This document shows positions 32,470-39,599 of a stretch of DNA of 39,599 bases, piece by piece (position 1 is the stretch's first letter; every line of letters begins with the position of its first letter). Origin of the DNA: an uncultured Oscillospiraceae bacterium (GTDB lineage Bacteria > Bacillota > Clostridia > Oscillospirales > Oscillospiraceae); contig CANRMY010000019.1 in NCBI GenBank assembly GCA_947631845.1, forward strand, positions 1 through 39,599, given 5' to 3'. The translations under genes were made by a program, and so were the position numbers. The notes beneath the pieces are model-generated. The model had not been told where the DNA came from and ran no database searches. It saw only the letters and a program-made list of their open reading frames with translations.

Positions 32470-32940
32470 TCACCAACGGAAGTGCGCGAACGCCTTGTTG
32501 GCGTCGGCCATCTTGTGGACGTCCTCACGCTTTTTCACAGAGGAGCCGGTGTTGTTGGCGGCGTCCATGATCTCGCCGGCCAGCTTCTCGCGCATGGTCT
32601 TCTCGCCGCGGGCGCGAGTGTAGGTGGTCAGCCAGCGGAGGCCAAGGGTCTGACGGCGGGCGGGACGGACTTCCATGGGGACCTGATAGGTGGAGCCGCC
32701 CACACGGCGGGACTTGGTCTCCACGGAAGGCATGATGTTTTCAAGAGCGGCCTGGAACACCTCAAGGGGCTCCTTGCCGGTCTTTTCCTTGACGATATCG
32801 AAGGCGCCGTAGACCACCTTCTGGGCCACGCCCTTCTTGCCGTCAAGCATGATGGAGTTTACAAGCTTTGTGACGAGCACGGAGTTGTAAACAGGATCGG
32901 GCAAAATTTCTCTTTTGGGAACATTACCTCTTCTGGGCAC
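32470..32940 (-). CDS. rpsG: 30S ribosomal protein S7
   Basis: 156 residues, start GTG 32940 (AAGGAGGG seven bases upstream). Recognised by [59 protein letters not shown] and the C-terminal [15 protein letters not shown]. It nucleates assembly of the 30S head and in many bacteria represses its own operon by binding the rpsL-rpsG intergenic mRNA; here that gap is unusually long. Confidence 0.98.
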   Translation of the reverse strand: MPRRGNVPKREILPDPVYNSVLVTKLVNSIMLDGKKGVAQKVVYGAFDIVKEKTGKEPLEVFQAALENIMPSVETKSRRVGGSTYQVPMEVRPARRQTLGLRWLTTYTRARGEKTMREKLAGEIMDAANNTGSSVKKREDVHKMADANKAFAHFRW

Positions 32941-32983
32941 TTTGCTTCCCTCCTTCTTAATAAGAATTCACAGGTACTCTCGG

Positions 32984-33014
32984 TTGATTGAAATGCCGGA
33001 GGCATTTCAATCAA
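32984..33014. repeat. perfect 14-bp hairpin before rpsG
   Basis: TTGATTGAAATGCC (32984-32997), GGA, GGCATTTCAATCAA (33001-33014). Sits in the rpsL-rpsG intergenic mRNA about 44 bases before the rpsG start. No U-tract, so it is not an intrinsic terminator. Confidence 0.75.
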
Positions 33015-33185
33015 GGGGGAACGTGCGGCAGCGCGGAGCGCCGCCTGCTGTCACGCCGCGCGCACGGCCAAACCGCACACTCGCGTGACAAAAGGGATTT
33101 TTTTCGACGTACATGCCGCCGAAAAAAATATTTGAAAATTCACGCCGCCCTTGACGAACCGAGTGCGCGCCCCGAGGTGTCTATA
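33015..33185. repeat. fold-back insertion-like sequence between rpsL and rpsG
   Basis: The 285-base gap is far longer than usual for this gene pair. It contains nested complementary blocks: CGCACACTCGCGTGA (33074-33088) with TCACGCC and CGAGTGCG (33140-33167), and inside them ATTTTTTTCG (33097-33106) with CGAAAAAAAT (33120-33129). A GC-rich stem (about 33,023-33,052) precedes them. It has no coding potential. It may be a MITE/REP-like element or an enlarged S7-binding leader. Confidence 0.55.
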
Positions 33186-33225
33186 CAAATTATAAACAAC
33201 AACGAGGACGCTGTTGGGGATGGCA

Positions 33226-33651
33226 TTACTTCTTCTTGCCGGCCTTGGGTCTCTTGGCGCCGTACTTGGAGCGGGCCTGCATACGGCCGTTGACGCCCTG
33301 GGTATCGAGGGTGCCGCGGATGATGTGGTAACGCACACCGGGCAGGTCCTTGACACGGCCGCCGCGGATCATGACAACGGAGTGCTCCTGCAGATTGTGA
33401 CCGACGCCGGGGATGTAGGCGGTGACCTCGAAGCCGTTGGTCAGACGCACACGGGCGATCTTACGGAGAGCGGAGTTGGGCTTTTTCGGGGTCATGGTCC
33501 TGACCGCGGTGCAAACGCCGCGCTTCTGGGGGGAGCTCAGATCGGTGGCACGATTCTTCAGGGTGTTCAGACCCTTCTGGAGAGCCGGGGAGGTGGACTT
33601 GTAGACGGATGTCTCGCGTCCCTTCCTGACGAGCTGATTGATTGTGGGCAT
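33226..33651 (-). CDS. rpsL: 30S ribosomal protein S12
   Basis: 141 residues, decoding-centre protein. [20 protein letters not shown], the conserved loop [17 protein letters not shown] with the streptomycin-site lysine, [20 protein letters not shown] and [17 protein letters not shown] are all intact; both classic streptomycin positions carry the sensitive-type residues. AGGAAGGAGGAA precedes the ATG. It is the first gene of the str operon here and divergent from dgt, with no rpoBC upstream. Confidence 0.98.
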   Translation of the reverse strand: MPTINQLVRKGRETSVYKSTSPALQKGLNTLKNRATDLSSPQKRGVCTAVRTMTPKKPNSALRKIARVRLTNGFEVTAYIPGVGHNLQEHSVVMIRGGRVKDLPGVRYHIIRGTLDTQGVNGRMQARSKYGAKRPKAGKKK

Positions 33652-33736
33652 TGTGTTCCTCCTTCCTCAAAAAATAATGTTTTCACGTATGGATAGTGTA
33701 CCCATAAATGGGCGCAAAAACCCCACGCAGACAGGT

Positions 33737-33765
33737 ATTTTAGCATATTTCCCCCGGAAAGTCAA
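33737..33765 (-). promoter_or_regulatory. str operon promoter
   Basis: Minus strand: TTGACT (33765-33760), 17-base spacer, TAAAAT (33742-33737). The roughly 80-base leader contains a small CCCAT-TT-ATGGG hairpin. Confidence 0.75.
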
Positions 33766-33898
33766 CACTTTTTTCCCTTCCCCGGGAAAGTTTCAGTCGG
33801 TAATTGAAACAAAAATTTTAAAAAAGAAAAAGGTATTTTGGTTTTTACGGCGTATAAAGATATCAACGGGTCAAGAACAGGCTGAGGGAGGGATGAAC

Positions 33899-34912
33899 GT
33901 GCCGAACATTCGGGAAAAGCGCGAGGCGCTGGAGACGCTCCTGGTATGCGATGCCGGCGTCCGCGCCGCCGCCTCCACCGGCAGGTTCCGGCCGGAGCCG
34001 GAGGACGAGGTGCGCACCTGCTTCCAGCGGGATATCGACAGGATCACCCACTCCAAGGCCTTCCGCCGCTTAAAGCAGAAGACCCAGGTGTTTTTAGAGC
34101 CGGAGGGCGACCACTACCGCACGCGCCTGACGCACACGCTGGAGGTCACCCGCATCGCCCGCACCATCGCCAGGGCCCTGAGCCTCAACGAGGATCTGAC
34201 GGAGGCCATCGGCCTGGGCCACGATCTGGGCCACACGCCCTTCGGCCACGCCGGGGAGCGGGCCCTCAATGAGCTTCTGGCCGATGAGGGCGGCTTCCGC
34301 CACTACGAGCAGAGCCTCCGGGTGGTGGATATCATTGAAAAAGAGGGGCGGGGCCTCAACCTGACCAATGAGGTGCGCGAGGGCATCCTCCGCCACACCT
34401 GCGACCCCCTCAGCGCCACGCTGGAGGGGCAGACCGTTAGGCTGGCCGACAAGATCGCCTACATAAACCACGACGTGGACGACGCCATCCGTTCCGGCAC
34501 CCTCAGCGGGGACGATATTCCGGCGATCGTCCGGGACACCCTGGGCCGCCGGTACAGCGCCCGGATAAACACCATCGTGGAGGACATCATAGCACAGGGA
34601 ACCGGCGCCGGAGCGGTGCGTATGAGCGGCCCGGTGGAACAGGCGGTGAACGTCTTTTCCGACTTTCTCTACGAGCGGGTCTACCGGAATCCTGTCGTAA
34701 AAGGGGAGGAACGGAAGGTCCAGGGCCTGCTTTCCGGGATTTTTGATTATTTCGCGGCAAATCCGGCAAAAATGTCGGCAGAATACCTGGCCATCGCGGA
34801 GAAGGACGGCGTGCGCCGCGCCGCCGCGGACTATGTGGCCGGCATGACCGACCCCTACGCCATCGAGATCCACAACAGCATCTTCGTCCCCATGGCCTGG
34901 ACGGTGAAATGA
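33899..34912 (+). CDS. dgt: dNTP triphosphohydrolase (dGTPase-like, HD domain)
   Basis: 337 residues from GTG 33899. HD-domain metal site: RTRLTHTLEVTRIARTIAR (His79) and AIGLGHDLGHTPFGHAGE with H108-D109. The preceding FRRLKQKTQVF is typical of the deoxyguanosinetriphosphate triphosphohydrolase-like family, which splits dNTPs into nucleoside and tripolyphosphate. Start choice: GGGAGG (33886-33891) is seven bases before the GTG but only one base before an in-frame ATG at 33893, so GTG is preferred. Next genes are dnaG and rpoD, after a 182-base gap. This dgt-dnaG-rpoD order is common in Clostridia. Confidence 0.9.
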   Translation: MPNIREKREALETLLVCDAGVRAAASTGRFRPEPEDEVRTCFQRDIDRITHSKAFRRLKQKTQVFLEPEGDHYRTRLTHTLEVTRIARTIARALSLNEDLTEAIGLGHDLGHTPFGHAGERALNELLADEGGFRHYEQSLRVVDIIEKEGRGLNLTNEVREGILRHTCDPLSATLEGQTVRLADKIAYINHDVDDAIRSGTLSGDDIPAIVRDTLGRRYSARINTIVEDIIAQGTGAGAVRMSGPVEQAVNVFSDFLYERVYRNPVVKGEERKVQGLLSGIFDYFAANPAKMSAEYLAIAEKDGVRRAAADYVAGMTDPYAIEIHNSIFVPMAWTVK

Positions 34913-35094
34913 GCCGGACGTAAAGCTGCCGGCGAAAAGCGGCGGCGGACGCGCCGCGCTTCTCCGAGCCTCCTCATATGAGCCTATTATAACGTAATAA
35001 TAAGCATATGTCAAGCGTAAATTTAAATATTTTTAATTCGTTTTATGCATAAATAAATTTTTCCGGGAAACACTTAGCGCAAGGAGGTGAGAGC

Positions 35095-36843
35095 GTGGCC
35101 ATACCGGAGAGCTTTATCGAGGAGGTCATCGCCCGCAGCGACATTGTGGACGTGGTTTCGGAATATGTGCACCTGACAAAGCGCAGCGGGGCCAACCAGT
35201 TCGGCCTCTGCCCCTTCCACTCGGAGAAGACGCCCTCCTTCTCCGTGGCGCCGGACAAGCAGATCTACCACTGCTTCGGCTGCGGCAAGGGCGGGAACGT
35301 CATCGGCTTCATCATGGAGATCGAAAACCTGACCTTCCGGGACGCGGTGGCGTTTCTGGCCCGCAGAGCCCACATGGAGATGCCGGAGGACGGCGAGGAC
35401 CGGCTTGTCCGGGACCGCCGGGCCAGGATCTTTGAGCTGAACCGCCAGGCCGCCCGGTGGTTTTACGACAATCTCTCCAAGCCGGAGGGGGCCCCGGCGG
35501 TGGAGTATATCCGCAAACGCGCCCTGTCCAAAAGGACGGTGACCAGCTTCGGCCTGGGCGCGGCGCCGGACGACTGGTACGCGCTGACCAACGAGATGCG
35601 CCGCCGGGGCTACTCCGACGCGGAGCTCATCGAGGCGGGACTGGCCAAAAAAGGCCGGAACGGCGGGGCCTACGACGTGTTCCGCAACCGCCTTGTCTTC
35701 CCGGTGATCGACGTGCGCGGCAACGTGGTGGCCTTTTCGGGGCGGATCCTCGGCGACGACGGGGGTCCAAAATACCTCAACACCCCCGACACGCCCGTCT
35801 ACGCCAAGAGCCGGAACCTGTTCGCGCTGAATCTGGCCAAGCGCTCCAAGCGGGACATGTTCATCCTGGCCGAGGGCAACGTGGACGTGGTGATGCTCCA
35901 TCAGGCGGGCTTTGACTGCGCGGTGGCCTCCCTGGGCACGTCCCTCACCGCCGAGCAGGCGCGGCTCATGAAGAATTACAAGGAGAAGGTGGTCATCGCC
36001 TACGACTCCGACGGCGCCGGCCTGAAGGCGGCCCAGCGGGCCATCGGCATTCTGGAGCCGGCGGGCCTGCAGGTGCGCGTCCTGCGGATGGAGGGGGCCA
36101 AGGACCCGGACGAATTCATCAAGGCCCGCGGGCCGGACGCCTTTCAGGTGCTCTTAGAGCAGAGCGCCAACCACGTGGAGTACAGAATACTGGCGGCGAA
36201 ATCGAAATACGATATGGATACGGACGACGGGCGGCTGGCCTTCCTCAGGGAGGCGGTGGAGATCCTGGCGGAGAACCCCAACCGGGTGGAACGGGAGCTG
36301 TACACCGCCCGGGTGGCCCATATGGTGGGCGTCTCCAAGGACGCGGCCCGCGTGGAGGTGGAGAAGGCCGTGAAAAACCGGGCCTACGCGGAAAAGCGCC
36401 AGCGGGAACGGCAGACGATGCGCTTGGACGCCGGCCTGCAGCCCCGGGACCGGAAGAGCCGGTATGAGAATCTCCCCTCCGCCAGGGCGGAGGAGGGGGT
36501 CATCCGTCTGCTGATGGCCGATCCGGAGCTGGCCCGGTACACCGGCGGACTGACCAGCGCCGAATTTACCGCGCCCTTCCTGGGGCGCATCTACGACAGG
36601 ATCCTGAAAAGGGCCGAAAACCACGAGAGCGTCAGCCCCGCGGTGATCGCCGCCGGCCTGGAGCCGGGCGAGGCGGCCCAGTTCACGGAGCTTCTGCGGG
36701 AGCCGGAGGAGCTTTCCACCGCCCGCGAGGCCCTGGCCAATTACATAGACAAGATCAGAGAGAGCGGACTCTACAGCGGGACGAACAGGGATGTGAGCGC
36801 CCTCTATGAGATGAAAAAAAAGAAAATGGGACATGGAGGATAA
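35095..36843 (+). CDS. dnaG: DNA primase
   Basis: 582 residues, GTG start after AAGGAGGTGAGAGC. The N-terminal CHC2 zinc ribbon has C39, H42, C60 and C63 ([12 protein letters not shown] and [10 protein letters not shown]). The catalytic core follows with the Toprim domain (about 255-340): [17 protein letters not shown] and [17 protein letters not shown], the acidic metal-binding residues intact. The C-terminal part (about 430-582) is the helicase-binding region. It synthesises RNA primers for replication. Its stop overlaps the ribosome site of rpoD. I saw no clear promoter in 34,913-35,094. Confidence 0.98.
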   Translation: MAIPESFIEEVIARSDIVDVVSEYVHLTKRSGANQFGLCPFHSEKTPSFSVAPDKQIYHCFGCGKGGNVIGFIMEIENLTFRDAVAFLARRAHMEMPEDGEDRLVRDRRARIFELNRQAARWFYDNLSKPEGAPAVEYIRKRALSKRTVTSFGLGAAPDDWYALTNEMRRRGYSDAELIEAGLAKKGRNGGAYDVFRNRLVFPVIDVRGNVVAFSGRILGDDGGPKYLNTPDTPVYAKSRNLFALNLAKRSKRDMFILAEGNVDVVMLHQAGFDCAVASLGTSLTAEQARLMKNYKEKVVIAYDSDGAGLKAAQRAIGILEPAGLQVRVLRMEGAKDPDEFIKARGPDAFQVLLEQSANHVEYRILAAKSKYDMDTDDGRLAFLREAVEILAENPNRVERELYTARVAHMVGVSKDAARVEVEKAVKNRAYAEKRQRERQTMRLDAGLQPRDRKSRYENLPSARAEEGVIRLLMADPELARYTGGLTSAEFTAPFLGRIYDRILKRAENHESVSPAVIAAGLEPGEAAQFTELLREPEELSTAREALANYIDKIRESGLYSGTNRDVSALYEMKKKKMGHGG

Positions 36844-36847
36844 AGAC

Positions 36848-38014
<1,167 letters not shown>

Positions 38015-38026
38015 GGAGACGGGGCC

Positions 38027-39097
38027 ATGAACGCGGAACCCGACGCGGTTTTTTCCGTCCGCGACACGAATATCGTCAAATGCGCCGCCGTGATCCTGCT
38101 CCTGACGCACCACCTGTATATGGGCGTCCTGCCCGCCCCCATTGATTTGAAGGGCTCCGCGCCCCATGTGGTGCTGGCGACGCTGGCCAAGGTGTGCGTG
38201 GCCGTCTTCGTGATGCTCTCCGGCTACGGGCTGTCCGTCAGCTTCGAACGCCGGGGCGAACGGAACCCGGTGCGCTTCACCGTGGATCACACTTTGAAGC
38301 TCATGTGGAACTACTGGCTGGTCTACGTGATCTTCACCCTGGGCGGCGTGTTTTTCTCCAGGCCGGAGTTCTCCCCCCAGGCCATGTACGGCACCGGCCT
38401 TCACGGCGCGTGGCAGGCGCTGGTGGAGTTTCTGGCCCTCCGGCCCCTCCTGGGCACCGCCTCCTACAACCAGACCTGGTGGTACATGGAGGCGGCGCTG
38501 ATACTGTATGTCACCTTCCCCCTGATGTACAAGGCGGTGAAGAAGGTCCCCTGGCTGGTCCTGCCGGTGACCGCCGTGCCGCTGGCGCTCTACTATTTTT
38601 ACGGCAACAACGTGTGGGACACCTGCCGGGAGATCTACTGGTTCTTCCCCTTCGCCGTGGGCGTCTTTCTGGCCCAGAGGGGGCTGCTGGATAAGTTCGC
38701 GGGGCTTTTGAAGGGCGGGCGCGGCTGGGCCGTCACCGCCGCCGTCACCGTGGCTTTTCTTCTGTTTGCCTACATCCGCTCCCTCATCGGGCTGGCCTTT
38801 GATACCTTCTTCGCCCTCTCCCTCCTTCTCTTCCTCCGGGCCACCCTCTGCCGGATACCGGTCCTCAGCGGGGCGGCGGCCTACGTGGGGAGCAGGAGCG
38901 GCGACGTGTTCCTGGTCCACTCCTTCCTCTACGGCTACTATGTCACCCAGACTTATTTCACGAGGCTGCTGTGGAGCTCAAACCCCTGGGCGGTGCTCTC
39001 GGCCCTGCCGGCCCTGCTGGCGCTGAGCCTTGTCTGCGCGGAGCTCCTGCGGCTGCTGCGCCGGGTGGTGGTGTTCCGGCTGCCGGAGTGGAAATGA
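38027..39097 (+). CDS. acyltransferase family 3 membrane protein
   Basis: 356 residues with about ten hydrophobic helices. The N-terminal DTNIVKCAAVILLLTHHLYM holds the family's conserved histidine, followed by VFVMLSGYGLSVSFERRG and the paired aromatic Trp-Trp-Tyr region (NQTWWYMEAALILY). Family members acylate sugars or envelope glycans in the membrane; the substrate is not indicated. It lies 12 bases after rpoD with GAGGAGACGGGGCC before the ATG, so it is likely co-transcribed, an unusual neighbour for a housekeeping sigma gene. Confidence 0.88.
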   Translation: MNAEPDAVFSVRDTNIVKCAAVILLLTHHLYMGVLPAPIDLKGSAPHVVLATLAKVCVAVFVMLSGYGLSVSFERRGERNPVRFTVDHTLKLMWNYWLVYVIFTLGGVFFSRPEFSPQAMYGTGLHGAWQALVEFLALRPLLGTASYNQTWWYMEAALILYVTFPLMYKAVKKVPWLVLPVTAVPLALYYFYGNNVWDTCREIYWFFPFAVGVFLAQRGLLDKFAGLLKGGRGWAVTAAVTVAFLLFAYIRSLIGLAFDTFFALSLLLFLRATLCRIPVLSGAAAYVGSRSGDVFLVHSFLYGYYVTQTYFTRLLWSSNPWAVLSALPALLALSLVCAELLRLLRRVVVFRLPEWK

Positions 39098-39123
39098 CCG
39101 GCTTTTTTCCGTGAATAAACCCG

Positions 39124-39157
39124 CCCCGGGGGGAATAGACTCTCCCGGGGTGATTTT
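39124..39157 (+). terminator. hairpin before ymxH, terminator or ribosome-site occluder
   Basis: CCCCGGGGG (39124-39132) pairs with CTCCCGGGG (39142-39150), nine pairs with one G-U. Tail TGATTTTATGG. The 3' arm plus TGA is also the only ribosome site (GGGGTGA) for the next gene, seven bases before its ATG. Confidence 0.65.
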
Positions 39158-39508
39158 ATGGATTGCAGGATCGGCGACCTCCGCTACAAGGAGGTCATCA
39201 ACGTGAACACCGGCCTGAGGCTGGGCTATGTGTCCGACGGCATCTTTGACGTAAAGACGGGCCGGATGCGGGCGCTGGTGGTGCCGGGGGGCTACCGGGT
39301 GATGGGGTTTCTCGGCCGAAACGACGACTACGTCATCCCCTGGGAGGCCATACGGCGCATCGGGGACGACATCATCCTGGTGGAGGACAGCCGCCTGGAG
39401 ACCCGGGAGCGCAAGCGCAAAAAGTGGCCGGAGGCGGCCGCCCCCTGTCCGGAGCGCCGGGAGAAGGAGCCGCCGCGCCAGGAGGGCGAAAAAAGCACGT
39501 ATTCCTGA
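39158..39508 (+). CDS. YlmC/YmxH-family PRC-barrel sporulation protein
   Basis: 116 residues. The first 80 form a PRC-barrel: MDCRIGDLRYKEVINVNTGL, GYVSDGIFDVKTGRMRALVV and GRNDDYVIPWEAIRRIGDDI. This is the YlmC/YmxH family, conserved in spore-forming Firmicutes. A basic, Glu/Arg/Pro-rich tail (about 85-116) is longer than usual for the family and looks disordered. Start ATG 39158, GGGGTGA upstream. The final 91 bases of the window (39,509-39,599) are AT-rich and hold no gene. Confidence 0.88.
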   Translation: MDCRIGDLRYKEVINVNTGLRLGYVSDGIFDVKTGRMRALVVPGGYRVMGFLGRNDDYVIPWEAIRRIGDDIILVEDSRLETRERKRKKWPEAAAPCPERREKEPPRQEGEKSTYS

Positions 39509-39599
39509 GAAGTTTTTTGGCGGATGTCAAGAAGAATTTTTACAAACCCAAGGAAAAACCAGGATATTACTGAAAAATAAAAGGAACAAAAAAATATCT

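Noticed and set aside
33638-33898. N-terminal extension of the dGTPase
   Set aside because: It crosses the str operon promoter on the other strand, has Lys/Phe-rich composition unlike the family, and a good ribosome site lies just before GTG 33899.

Overview
The window looks like chromosomal DNA from a GC-rich, endospore-forming Clostridia member, most like the gut Oscillospiraceae (inference). Evidence: the S12-S7-EF-G-EF-Tu order, dnaG next to rpoD, CotF-type coat proteins, a YlmC/YmxH sporulation protein, Asp23 with a FakA-type kinase, FeoA-FeoA-FeoB with a Cys-rich partner, and strong AAGGAGG ribosome sites. I saw no tRNA, rRNA, CRISPR array or phage.

Layout. 1-2.4 kb: start of an off-window gene, an orphan promoter with hairpins, and a PstS-like lipoprotein with a WG-repeat tail (minus). 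2.5-4.5 kb: a translationally coupled alpha-oxoamine synthase/short-chain reductase pair resembling the first two steps of bacterial sphingolipid synthesis. 4.6-7.7 kb: a ferrous-iron uptake operon with three TTAG-N6-CTAA boxes. 7.9-12.1 kb: a Nudix hydrolase and a blaI-blaR1 pair; blaR1 is split at codon 4 by a 160-bp MITE. 12.1-14.2 kb: TspO, two spore-coat proteins and a C39-like peptidase. 14.2-21.1 kb: an accessory locus in which a minus-strand operon (two tiny membrane peptides, an ABC exporter, two small membrane proteins, a FemAB ligase, a lipoprotein) is divergent from a LytTR regulator and GHKL kinase. 21.3-25.5 kb: thioredoxin/thioredoxin reductase, dUTPase, a tandemly duplicated DUF2975 gene with its Xre partner, and a YafQ-type toxin-antitoxin. 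25.7-28.7 kb: Asp23, a FakA-like protein and an Xre-membrane fusion. 29-33.7 kb: str operon (minus). 33.9-39.5 kb: dGTPase, dnaG, rpoD, an acyltransferase and YmxH.

The strongest candidate for an undescribed system is the 14.2-21.1 kb locus. Its 187-bp divergent intergenic region holds two near-identical 14-mers exactly 21 bp apart, the spacing LytTR regulators use. They sit between two promoters that face away from each other, each with a 17-bp spacer. This implies one regulator controls both itself and the peptide/ABC/FemAB operon, as in agr- or bacteriocin-type circuits, but no AgrB or C39 processing enzyme is present.

The second notable feature is the MITE in blaR1. It separates the start codon from the rest of the gene, yet its right end supplies a -35 hexamer exactly 17 bp from a resident TATACT, so it may drive an N-terminally shortened sensor.
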